A stretch of 64,000 bases of DNA, from NCBI GenBank assembly GCA_023053575.1, contig JAKZAP010000005.1:1-64000 (forward strand), given 5' to 3'. The notes beneath the pieces are model-generated. The model saw nothing but the letters and a program-made list of their open reading frames with translations. It was not told where the DNA came from and made no database searches. A program made the translations under genes and the position numbers. The DNA is from Branchinecta lynchi. Lineage: Eukaryota > Arthropoda > Branchiopoda > Anostraca > Branchinectidae. Positions 46,460 to 54,900 of the stretch are shown piece after piece (position 1 is the stretch's first letter; each line of letters opens with the position of its first letter).

Positions 46460-46472
46460 TTATATACAGTAA
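46457..46472 (-). promoter_or_regulatory. Putative late-type start motif, unknown structural gene
   Basis: TTACTGTATATAAATG ends at the ATG 46457-46459. Its presence favours this start over the one at 46375. Confidence 0.45.
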
Positions 46473-46474
46473 TT

Positions 46475-47461
46475 TTATTTCATAATAAATTTTGAAAGTT
46501 CTTTTTCATAAAACCCTCCTTGAATTAATTCCCCACTTTTGTCAGATATTTCATAAGTAATGGGAATGGTAGGTCTAATGGTTGCTATCTGAAATACTTC
46601 ATCAGTATAATTAGGTAAATATCCTTTATCGAAAATACTTTTTTCTTTTTTAATTCTGACTAAATCCCCTACTTTGACTTTGTGACTCTGTGAGTTTCCT
46701 GTGATTTTGTAGTCATCTACTGGAGGAAACAAAGCATTGTAAACCTTTTTCTGATTTACCTTTTTACTAGCATCAACTGGTTTCATTTGTATTGAACGAT
46801 GGTACGAGTTATTATAATTACTCACAAATAAAGGTAAAATATCAATCCAATTAGTAGTGCTGTTGTGAGTGAAATATTTCCATAACTTTTCTTTTAGCGT
46901 TCTGTTGAATCGTTCTACAATTAGCGCTTTCAATTCGCTTTCAGATGCAAACTAGTGTATACCGTTATTTTTCAAAAAAGTTTGAACATTTCTCATCACA
47001 AATTCTTTACCTTTATCAGTATGTAGTTTCTTAGGAATTCTTTCTTTAAATATAAAACTGAATGCTTTTATTATTTCAGCACCCGTTTTATCTTTCAGAG
47101 GGATACACCAAGCATATTTACTAAAGCAATCAATAACAGTTAAAATGTAATTTGTTTTATTATTTTATTTTTTATATTTCTGCATGTCAACTAAATCAGC
47201 TTGCCATTGCTCATCAACATAGTGAACATACACTCGCCTCCTTTCAAAGCTATGATAGGAAGGTTTGTGTAACGTATACACATTCTCATTTTGCAACACA
47301 TTTTTTATTTTATCCTTGGAAACCTTAACACCATTTTCTTTTAATTTCCTGTAAATATCATCCACACCTGAATAATTAGAATAATACGTCTTTAAAATAT
47401 CTGTTTCTGCGTTGAGGTTTTTTTTAAAAAGCGATTTTTCATTGAACCACAGATAACGCAA
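46475..47461 (-). pseudogene. Retroviral-type DDE integrase of Polinton class, two in-frame stops
   Basis: One continuous frame of 329 codons is interrupted only by TAA at 47165-47167 and TAG at 46952-46954. In order: an N-terminal helical region (YYSNYSGVDDIYRKLKENG), YTLHKP and EQWQADLVDM with the first catalytic Asp, LHTDKGKEF with the second Asp, and FASESELKAL-VERFNRTLK with the catalytic Glu, so the DD(35)E-type triad is retained. The C-terminal VGDLVRIKKEKSIFDKGYL matches the usual tail of Polinton integrases. The enzyme would join element ends to host DNA. It overlaps the zinc-ribbon gene upstream in another frame. The stops mean this copy cannot supply full-length integrase. Confidence 0.9.
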
Positions 47462-47559
47462 TTACCTTTCTGCATTGGAACATTATTTTTTTGTGACACT
47501 GCCTTAAACATTGATTCAGTGTCAGTGATCTTTTTACATTTCATACAATAAATCTCCAT
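47392..47559 (-). CDS. Small zinc-ribbon protein (DUF5679-like)
   Basis: A 55-codon frame has Cys pairs YCMKCKK near the start and CVICGSMKNRF near residues 34-44, forming a likely four-Cys zinc ribbon. Such short proteins are common beside the integrase in Polinton-like viruses; the resemblance to DUF5679 is from memory of the motif pattern. It overlaps the integrase start by ~70 bp. The start is preceded by TTTTCTAATAAATG, the best form of the element's start motif, which supports its being a real gene. The frame is intact. A DNA- or RNA-binding role is inferred. Confidence 0.65.
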   Translation of the reverse strand: MEIYCMKCKKITDTESMFKAVSQKNNVPMQKGNCVICGSMKNRFLKKTSTQKQIF

Positions 47560-47570
47560 TTATTAGAAAA
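47557..47570 (-). promoter_or_regulatory. Putative late-type start motif, zinc-ribbon gene
   Basis: TTTTCTAATAAATG is identical over 14 bases to the motif at 48493-48506. Confidence 0.6.
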
Positions 47571-47590
47571 CAATTTTCTTAAACGAAAAG

Positions 47591-47923
47591 CTACCAACCC
47601 TTCATTTTCCGCTGGATGTATGAAATGCAGTGAAAACCACAGTTTAATTCATCTATATTTTGAACAGCAAGATTTTCATAAGCTATTTTTTTCTTTGAAG
47701 TTTTTAGATATTTAACTATTTCTTTTCCTGGAGGAATACCGAAAGAATCGAAAAATTCGATATAGGGGGATTCAGGTAGATTACAATAGGCAACCCAGTG
47801 AGTTCCAGGCATTCCTAGTTTGTCATAGTTGATAACACCACATTCTATACTATTTATCTGTTTGGGTAGCGTATCTATAGAGAAAACACCTCGAAACTGT
47901 GGTATACTCCCTAATGCATCCAT
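47591..47923 (-). CDS. Adenain-like maturation cysteine protease
   Basis: A 110-codon frame with all key residues visible: GTHWVAY (His42), FFDSFG (Asp59) and Gln88 seven residues before Cys95 in DELNCGFHC, matching the His-acid-Gln-Cys arrangement of adenovirus-type (C5) proteases. Such enzymes cleave capsid and core precursors during virion maturation. The frame is open upstream of the chosen ATG (PLTNFDI precedes it in frame), overlapping the end of the AT-hook gene, so the real start may be slightly upstream and is unclear. It has no ATAAATG motif, though CTCTAACTAATTTTG lies about 25 bp upstream. It appears undamaged. Confidence 0.88.
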   Translation of the reverse strand: MDALGSIPQFRGVFSIDTLPKQINSIECGVINYDKLGMPGTHWVAYCNLPESPYIEFFDSFGIPPGKEIVKYLKTSKKKIAYENLAVQNIDELNCGFHCISYIQRKMKGW

Positions 47924-47946
47924 AATATCAAAATTAGTTAGAGGTC

Positions 47947-48495
47947 CTACTTTACTTTTGCTTCTTTTTTGATGTCCCCGATTTTTGGCCTCTTAGGTCT
48001 ACCACGTACCCCATGACCGACAACTTTTTGCGTTCCAGGAAGTGTAAGCGCGCCACCTATGGTATCCTCCTTCCTAGGTCTTCCACGTCCCACAACTTTT
48101 TGTGTTCCAGGAAGTGTAAGCGCCCCACCTGTGTTGGTTATATTATCCACCAATTTCTTACCAGCGAATGTACCCAAAGCAGTAGCTCCGCTTGTTAAAG
48201 CTGCCTTACCAAGGGCTACAGCTAACGGTATTAAGAATGGAAGTAATCCACCTTTTTGAGTCACTTCTCTCATCTGCTTGTATGATACATCTATGTCACA
48301 ACCCTTATTATTCATTTTACATGTTTGAATTTTATCAATTTGTCGTTTACTTAAAAGTAACTTGACTGGTTCTCGTTCATTTTGTCTACTATGACTAACA
48401 CGTATCTGACATTTTTGTTTAGCACCAAAACATTTCTTCAGCTTTCCTTTCTGAAGCTTTGATAAATAAACTGTATACTCAAATGTTTCAACCAT
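47947..48495 (-). CDS. Basic AT-hook virion-core-like protein with hydrophobic segment
   Basis: An intact 182-codon frame. Residues 1-80 form a Lys/Arg/Cys-rich domain. Next comes KGGLLPFLIPLAVALGKAAL (about 82-101), a GG-LP-start hydrophobic stretch resembling those of adenovirus-type core or membrane-active minor proteins. The C-terminal third contains the exact duplication GGALTLPGTQKVVG (twice, 23 residues apart), with AT-hook-like GRGRPRKE and RGRPKRPK after each. A DNA-condensing core protein is the likely role (inference). It lies between the fibre-like gene and the protease, a sensible site for a cleaved core protein. Start motif TTTTCTAATAAATG. Confidence 0.65.
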   Translation of the reverse strand: MVETFEYTVYLSKLQKGKLKKCFGAKQKCQIRVSHSRQNEREPVKLLLSKRQIDKIQTCKMNNKGCDIDVSYKQMREVTQKGGLLPFLIPLAVALGKAALTSGATALGTFAGKKLVDNITNTGGALTLPGTQKVVGRGRPRKEDTIGGALTLPGTQKVVGHGVRGRPKRPKIGDIKKEAKVK

Positions 48496-48506
48496 TTATT
48501 AGAAAA
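48493..48506 (-). promoter_or_regulatory. Putative late-type start motif, AT-hook gene
   Basis: TTTTCTAATAAATG ends at the gene's ATG and has TCTA and ATAAATG. Confidence 0.6.
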
Positions 48507-48525
48507 TTAATTTATCATATAAATT

Positions 48526-49251
48526 TTATTTCTTTAGTTTAGTTTTCATGAAGTCTTCTGTTTTCTTAACAAAATCTTGATCAACAGGTTTTTGCTCTAA
48601 AAGCCTTTTTAAAATGTTCACGACTGCTCTTTCTATACCATTGATATGCAGATCTTGGTCCAAATCATTTGAACTAATAAAACTGCTCATTTTTTGTTGG
48701 TTTTCGAGCTTTTTGTCAATACTTTTCCTAAGGTCAAGAAGCTTTTTGTCAATACTTTTGCTAAGGTCGCCAATCTTCGTTTCAATACTTTTGCTAAGGG
48801 CTTGTTGGTTTTCGAGCTTTTTGTCAAAATCTAAAAGATACGTAGTTAACGTTCCTAAATTAACAGCATCATGTTTGTTTCTAGGATCTTGAACATTTGT
48901 GATTACGTTATTCCCAGCATCAAGTTCTTTATCACTAACTCCAATTGTTTGTTTTACAAATAACCCTTTATCTTTGTTCCTTACCAACGAATTATCAGGA
49001 GAATCATCCTTCGCAGTTAATCTGTTGATATCTTCGCTAAAGTATTGGTTGGCTTGCACTTGTCCTGCAGTCATTTGTTCTTTAAATTGATTCATAATCA
49101 CAGTCATAGATCTTAAGCTAAAATCGTCCTTGTCTGCCTTGGTATCACCTAAATTTATAGTTCGTCTATCATGTAGGTTAATGTTACCATTTTCGTCAGT
49201 AACTTTCGATTCGTTACTAACCTTTTTTCCAACACTACCAAATTTATTCAT
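48526..49251 (-). CDS. Fibre-like coiled-coil protein with tail-fibre-type motif
   Basis: An intact 241-codon frame. The N-terminal ~100 residues are polar. Residues ~110-138 read ELDAGNNVITNVQDPRNKHD followed by AVNLGTL, the pattern 'l-gnnkItNv-dP-n--DAvn-g-l' that recurs in trimeric tail and receptor-binding fibres of phages and some eukaryotic viruses. From ~140 to 200 an 11-residue repeat (LSKSIDKKL-DLRKSIDKKL type) predicts a parallel coiled coil, followed by a ~40-residue globular end. There is no host-binding head comparable to known fibres, so it may be a short spike or a shaft-anchoring protein. Start motif ATTTCTATAATAAATG. Its neighbours are the packaging ATPase and the core-like protein, consistent with a virion component. 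Confidence 0.6.
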   Translation of the reverse strand: MNKFGSVGKKVSNESKVTDENGNINLHDRRTINLGDTKADKDDFSLRSMTVIMNQFKEQMTAGQVQANQYFSEDINRLTAKDDSPDNSLVRNKDKGLFVKQTIGVSDKELDAGNNVITNVQDPRNKHDAVNLGTLTTYLLDFDKKLENQQALSKSIETKIGDLSKSIDKKLLDLRKSIDKKLENQQKMSSFISSNDLDQDLHINGIERAVVNILKRLLEQKPVDQDFVKKTEDFMKTKLKK

Positions 49252-49264
49252 TTATTATAGAAAT
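49249..49264 (-). promoter_or_regulatory. Putative late-type start motif, fibre-like gene
   Basis: ATTTCTATAATAAATG ends at the gene's ATG and has TCTA and ATAAATG. Confidence 0.55.
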
Positions 49265-49267
49265 AAA

Positions 49268-49944
49268 TTATCCGGTAAATTTTTCAAAGTTTTTCCTGTA
49301 CTTAAGGGTTTTATCTTTTGTTTTTAAATCTATGAAGAAAAAACCGTAGCCCTTGGTTGCAGTCTCGAATTGTTTGAGAAATTTTTCATTGTCTATACTG
49401 GATACATGGCTTTGTCTTATTAATTTTACTTCTTTTGGATTAGAACACTGAAAGAATGCAAAATAATTGCACTGGAGCCTTACCACCTTTGGCGTTTTAT
49501 GATAGTTCTGTGATAAATAAACAATCGAGGCATTTTCTTTCTTCCTCTTATGAATAAATCTTCTATTTTCTTCTGGTCTTTTTCAGTAGCAAAATCGTCA
49601 AAGATAATCAAGTTTTGGTACTCAGGGTCTAAGTCGTCAACATCGACAATATAATCAAGATTGTTACTTATTGTTAAGACTTTCGATTTGCATTGTGACT
49701 CCAAAGTGGTCAAATTAGTTATAAGGTCTTGGTATTTATCTTCTTCAAGATCTTTTGCATACAAGTATATTCGGTTGAAACAAAGATATTCAAAAATTAA
49801 ATTCAAAAGAAGGTTAGTTTTCCCTGTTCCAGAACTACCACAAATTAAGAGTCTAAATGGCTACTGAGGTGCAAGGTCGTGCTTATTCTGATAAGTGTTC
49901 TTTTCACTAAAATCATAGACTTTGATTGGAGCCTTTTCATTCAT
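49268..49944 (-). pseudogene. FtsK/HerA-type genome-packaging ATPase, broken
   Basis: The frame opens at the ATG at 49944 (start motif CTAAATAAATG) and meets TAG at 49861-49863 (codon 28). It then continues in frame with the Walker A motif CGSSGTGKTN and Walker B NLIIFDDF. A frameshift near 49515 moves the C-terminal part (from VVRLQCNYFAFFQC to KNFEKFTG, ending at 49268) into another frame. Motif order, length (~225 codons) and position match the packaging ATPases of Polintons and adintoviruses, which translocate DNA into capsids. Both breaks make this copy non-functional unless the stop is read through and the frame shifts. Confidence 0.87.
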
Positions 49945-49958
49945 TTATTTAGGAAGAA
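49942..49958 (-). promoter_or_regulatory. Putative late-type start motif, ATPase gene
   Basis: ATTCTTCCTAAATAAATG ends at the ATPase ATG. It has ATAAATG; TCCTA stands where others have TCTA. Confidence 0.45.
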
Positions 49959-49975
49959 TTTTTCATTATAAGATT

Positions 49976-50200
49976 TACTTGAGTATTTTAAGTATATACT
50001 TGAATTTATTAAGTAGGTACTTGAAGTTTTTAAGTAGGTACTTGAAGTTTTGAAGTAGGTACTTGATGTTTTTAAGTAGGTACTTGAATTTTTGAAGTAG
50101 GTACATGATTTTTTTTAAGTGGGGACTTGTTTTTTTTAAGTAGGTACTTGATTTTTTTTAAGTAGGTACTTGAATTTTTGAAGTAGGTACTTGAATTTAA
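49976..50200. repeat. ~20-21-bp tandem repeat with AAGTAGGTACTT core
   Basis: About ten units of the form AAGTAGGTACTTGAATTTTT (variants AAGTATATACTTGA, AAGTGGGGACTTG) fill the gap between the polymerase and ATPase genes. The core AAGTA-GG-TACTT is a short inverted repeat. Its left-facing genes are the morphogenesis set, so it may be a promoter-proximal or replication element; equally it could be a neutral microsatellite. The polymerase stop codon lies at its right edge. Confidence 0.75.
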
Positions 50201-53031
50201 TGTTTATAACCGAAAGGTAAAGTGTGTATTTTATCGCTTGTTACTATCCTTTTATCGTCTTTAGGATCTAGGGCTTTTTTATTCTGTTCTTCTAGAAACA
50301 TATTGACAGTACAGTACATCCTTATAGTTTTGAATCGTAATTGTATCTTTAACTATATTGGTTTTTATTGCTTTCATTTTTTTGCTAGCTTTTGAAGGGT
50401 CTTGGTTGTCCTTTAAATAAGCATAAACTTTTGATCGTAATCCAACAACCTCTGTCAAAACCTGTCCACCTAAATCATCTTTCATCATTCCTATCACTTT
50501 CTTATTTACACTAGGAAACCCATATGGATTATCTTTCGCATAATCAGATGTATCGAACCTCTCATTCAAATCCTGTTTGATATCTTGATAAAAATCTTCA
50601 GTTCTAATATCATATATGAAAGAATCAGTGTCCATATAACACAAATCAATTTTATCTCCATATTTAGGCTTCATATAATCATAATGGAATTCATACATCA
50701 ATAACTTGGATAGTTCCAATACAGCAAAGCCGATATACATTGGTTTGTCTAATTTTATCTTTTCCTTTGACATTCTTGCTACTGAAAAGTTTTCACTGAA
50801 TATTATTTCAGATTTAAAGTTGGGTTTCTTTATTATTTTTTCTCTTGTTGTATCATCCGTTATTATTTCCATATCCGCTCGCTTCCTTACGTTTTCCATA
50901 GTTTTTCCAAAGCAAGCATTATTCATAAGCTTAAAGAAATCCTTTTCAAAATCATTTGTACCTTTAGTTCTAAGTGCTGTGTTGTGGTCTATATATCCTT
51001 TTAAGTAAGCACTTTCAGTGAATCCTAGTATTCTGTGTACTCTTTTCAATATCAAACCTTTTTGTAAATAGAATTCTAGATTCCTATGGTGAACTACATA
51101 GTTGTTTTTATCTAATACTGTGGTACATAGCTTACCGTTAAAGTGTTCGGGTGCTAATGGTAAATCCTTGTGTAATTCGTGTAGTTCTTTTGGATATTCT
51201 AAATCTACCTCTTATATAGCACCTACATCTTGTCTCACCGACTTAATCGTAATCACCGACTTGATATGAGTTTTTAGATGGTTGTAATATTCGATTGATT
51301 CGTATTCATTCCTTTCTTTCAAATCATCCGGTATGGAAATGAATTGGAAATCATTCGCTGGTAAATTTTGCGACATCGCCCACCCATATAAATTATTAGC
51401 GTCTAAATACATTAAATAATTAGATGGTTTATGCTTATTATAATCACTTGTATATTTATTATTTGCTTTTGCGTATCTTTTTATACATTGGGATACACCA
51501 CCTCTTATTCCTTTTTCTATAAAGGTATACATGTCTTCCTTTGAGAATAACGGCAAGTCTACTTTCGAATGCTTTAGGAAAGCATCCCATGTTAATCCTG
51601 GAGCTGAGAAGTAATGAAGTGGATCCAGATCATAATTATGTATACAAACGTTCCTGAAATTCTCTACAACATCCGACAATATTAAAACATCACTTTTTAG
51701 ATATAATTTGGTATAACCAAGTAATGTTTCATAGTTAAATTGCTTCCATATAGATACCGCTCTTTTATAATCACTTTTGTCAATACCTTTCCCCGTCAAC
51801 CTAGAATAAAAGCTTTCTATTGGTGGTAGCTTTGTACATTTCATTTTATCGAAACTGTCTACGAATTCATAGGGATATACCCCTTTTTTAATTATTTCTT
51901 TGAATTCATCGTCATTTTTGAAGCTGTTAGATGTGAATTTGAAATTCTGTCTTAGATGATTACAAGGTACTTTGCAATCACATTTTGCTAAATTTGCTGA
52001 TAGTTTGTCTAAAGATGAAGCCATAAATCTAATTGAATCTATAAACCGTATCTCATATTTTATTTTCGTATCCGCTTTTGTAATACTTATTGATTTTGAG
52101 AATGAGATGAAACTTTCTGCACTTTCAAAAATTCCGTTATCAGGTATCAATTCTCTAACAAACAGATGGGAATCATATTTAGATAAATTATGCATTACTA
52201 CAGGGATATGCTTGGGAATCCTGTATTTCATATTACATTCAGCATGAGCAAAACCTCTATCTTCTCCTGTCATGTGGTCGTGATCAAAGTGTGGATTTTC
52301 AGTAATTTCAGTTTTACAGATATGACAAGTCTTATTCATTAGATTTTTCCATTTTTCGGTAATTTCTGCATTGGTATAAGTATGATTTCTTTGTCTGCTT
52401 TCACATTTGTTTGCGATTTCTGTGGATACTTTTGTAACGGTTTTAACAAAATGTTCTGCAGCGTCTTCACCAAAATAGTCATAGTATTTGTTCTGGTTTG
52501 TATCAAAGGAACAGCATACCTGAAATCCGTAAGCAAATGGTTTCTGTTTGGCCTACTACTACGTTTCTGTTTGGCCACTTTTATTGTTTTCTTTCCGTTT
52601 ACCTGATTGTATTCTTCGTTATAAGACTCAAAGTCTGCTATTATGCAATAAGGTACTTTCATTTGTTTTGCAATATTTTTATATTGTATACTTGAACCTT
52701 CAGGAGGCATTATAATATCAGGATCTTCGCAATTATTTTTACTCTCATGTTTTTCATATTGTTCTTCTTTTGCAAAATGCCTTCCGCAAAAAGTGCAGAG
52801 GTATGTCTTTTTTTGTCTTGTAGATATTTGAGGACCAACAAATCTGCTCAGATCCTTTACCAGTACATAATGATTATCGAAATATAATAAATTAATAACG
52901 TATTTAGCTGTTTTGCCATTGATTGCACTTTTTAGTATATGACTTCTGATAATTTTCTCTTTTTCAATTTGAAATAAACAAATCTTAATTTTGTATCTAT
53001 TTTCAAATTTGTGTATATCTTTAGTATCCAT
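50197..53031 (-). pseudogene. Protein-primed family B DNA polymerase, broken in several places
   Basis: Segment 1 (53031-52339) has a zinc finger C-x2-C-x12-H-x5-C (residues 79-101) and Exo I IADFESYN (D133, E135). Segment 2 (52339-51212) opens with an endonuclease-VII-like Cys/His cluster (CHICKTEI, HFDHDHMTGEDRG), then Exo II HNLSKYDSHLF, Exo III YLKSDVLIL and polymerase motif A YLDANNLYGWAM. Segment 3 has motif B KLMNNACFGKTMEN and motif C YMDTDSFIYD. Breaks: a frameshift at a 23-bp offset repeat (52540-52576), an in-frame TAA at 51212-51214, and a frameshift near 50300 before the final KALDPKDDKR region, with the original stop at 50197-50199. The frame is open a short way upstream of 53031, so the true N-terminus is elsewhere, perhaps in the gene to the right. 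The enzyme would replicate the linear genome from a terminal protein. Confidence 0.92.
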
Positions 53032-53068
53032 TGGGAAGTTGGTAACCCCTTCGAAATCAAATTCGTTC

Positions 53069-54049
53069 TCACATTGTTTTTATTTCGAAATTTTCCGGAG
53101 ATCGAGGGGTATTACTTAAAGAACTAAGTCTCTTGTTATTATCATTCAAATGATTATGAGTAAGAAGGCTATTTTTCTTTAAAATCCAAGAAGTACTGTT
53201 GTAATACACTACTACTTCTTCATCATTCTCCTGTCGATGGAAAATAACACGAGTTACGAACTGAACTCTATATTGATAAAGTTCATTCATCCGCCGCTGT
53301 AAATCGGTGAAAGTAAAAGCAATAAGAGTATGTTCATCTCTTCCATTGCTTTCAACTGATACGTTTACAGTGTACAAATTCTCATTTTCCCTAGAGATAG
53401 TAGGTTGTTGTTCTTCTTCAGTTCTAAATAAATGATCAGGAATTAATTTTTCTTCTTTGATTTTTTTCTTATTTATGAAGAGAGTTGATAAACCAATTGG
53501 TTTCTGTCTACTATTATCACGTCTTTCTGTTTGATCTCTTATGATATCTCTATTTTTCTGTACGGAATCTTTATGTTTGGTAATAATATTATTATAGTAT
53601 TCTCCAACTCTTTTTAGTACTTCTTCTCGGTTTCCGCGAGTTGATAGGTTCTTGTTTTTCAGAAATTTCTTTAATTCGCTTGTCGCTTTTTCTTTGTTAT
53701 CATTGTATTCTTGTTTTAGTTTTGTAATGGTGATATTCTTTTCTTTTATCTCATCTTCCAGAATGATTCGTAATTTCGGTTCTGGCTTGTAGTCTGATGG
53801 TCTGTTCTTATGGATTCTTTCGTTTCTGCGTTCAATATTAATTTTTTCTTCAGCTATTAAAATATACTTATCAAGATGGTTTATTATACTATTTGTTATT
53901 TCATGTTTCTTAGCTCCATTTGTTTTTATTTTATTAATTTTCGCATAAGTCCTCAGTTCATTAATTCGGTATTGCGGTAACCTTCGTATAACCGCTTTGT
54001 TGTTTGATATAACCTTTTTAAAATGCTGAATAACCTCTGCAGTATTCAT
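53069..54049 (-). CDS. SAP-domain protein, possibly the detached N-terminal part of the polymerase
   Basis: An intact 326-codon frame. Residues ~24-59 (LPQYRINELRTYAKINKIKT) and ~123-152 (ELKKFLKNKNLSTRGNREEV) each look like a SAP helix-extended-loop-helix DNA-binding motif. Between and after them lie charged coiled-coil segments. The last third (TLIAFTFTDLQRRMNELYQY, VVVYYNSTSWILKK) resembles the region that precedes the exonuclease domain in Polinton polymerases. It lies only 38 bp from the polymerase segment in a different frame, and the usual linking region is missing, so a deletion may have split one gene. Alternatively it is a separate DNA-binding protein. The start lacks the ATAAATG motif. 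Confidence 0.6.
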   Translation of the reverse strand: MNTAEVIQHFKKVISNNKAVIRRLPQYRINELRTYAKINKIKTNGAKKHEITNSIINHLDKYILIAEEKINIERRNERIHKNRPSDYKPEPKLRIILEDEIKEKNITITKLKQEYNDNKEKATSELKKFLKNKNLSTRGNREEVLKRVGEYYNNIITKHKDSVQKNRDIIRDQTERRDNSRQKPIGLSTLFINKKKIKEEKLIPDHLFRTEEEQQPTISRENENLYTVNVSVESNGRDEHTLIAFTFTDLQRRMNELYQYRVQFVTRVIFHRQENDEEVVVYYNSTSWILKKNSLLTHNHLNDNNKRLSSLSNTPRSPENFEIKTM

Positions 54050-54585
54050 CTCTCTGTAGAAAAATTACTAGGATTAGATACCCTACTATTCTATTTAGTG
54101 CTCTTAGGTAACATCATTACATAGCCAGCTATCCAATCTGTTAGTGATAAGACTCATAGGAGAAAAAGAAGGGTAACGGATATAGCTAGACTCTTTCATT
54201 CAAATTGAAAACTTTCATTAGCTCTTATTGAAGTTATAGTTATTGCTTCTCATAAACAGAAAAGAGAAAATTTCAAAAGATAATTTAAAGAGAATAATAA
54301 CTTTGGAAGTTATAGGTGCGGAATCCGCTCTTTTGAAGACTAAAGAAAGAATTCAATTCTGACATTTTCCTAGAAAAATGCATCCGTAAACAAAGGATTT
54401 AACTTTGTATAATTTAATTATTGTAATCCATCTCTTCTTAATCATAAGCTACACCTTGATCTGATTTATTAAGAACATTTATTATTTATTAAGAACATAA
54501 ATTATTTATTAATGAACATTTTTATTAATGAATTTCTCCCGTCTGAGTTTTCTCAGTCGTAAAGAAAAGCACTGGTTTTAGTATG
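54050..54585. other. AT-rich intergenic region between divergent genes
   Basis: No gene is seen. The left-facing SAP/polymerase genes and the right-facing membrane-protein gene diverge from this region, so it probably holds their promoters. TTATTAAGAACATTTATTAT-like short direct repeats lie near 54470-54510. Confidence 0.45.
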
Positions 54586-54586
54586 C

Positions 54587-54845
54587 GTTTCACAGAGCAA
54601 GCGCTGTCTAGATTCTCTTCAATCAGTCAAGAAAGTTTCAGTACAGTTCCGTAGATAGCAGATGTGTTTTGCGTTTCACGGAGCAAGCGCTATCTAGATT
54701 CTCTCCGATCAGTCAAGAAAGTTTCAGTACAGTTCCGTAGATAGCAGATGTGTTTTGTGTTTCACGGAGCAAGCGCTATCTAGATTCTCTCCGATCAGTC
54801 AAGAAAGATTCCATACAGTTTAGCAGGTGGCGGATGTGTTCCGAA
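54587..54845. repeat. 86-bp tandem repeat, three copies, in the divergent intergenic region
   Basis: Units begin with GTTTCACGGAGCAAGCGC at 54587, 54673 and 54759, an exact 86-bp period. Each contains GCTATCTA and, about 45 bp later, TAGATAGC, a potential 8-bp stem. Position near the terminus between divergent genes is suggestive of a control or replication region. Confidence 0.8.
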
Positions 54846-54900
54846 TCGCGAACCTTTCATTCAATCAAATAATTTCTGAAACAATTTTATTACATATTAA

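Noticed and set aside
43208..49944. Alternative genetic code (reassigned TAG or TAA)
   Set aside because: Both TAG and TAA interrupt genes and are mixed with several frameshifts, while normal stops end the intact genes. Decay explains this better.
49976..50200. CRISPR-like regular array
   Set aside because: There are no distinct spacers; units are contiguous 20-21-bp tandem repeats in a eukaryotic element.
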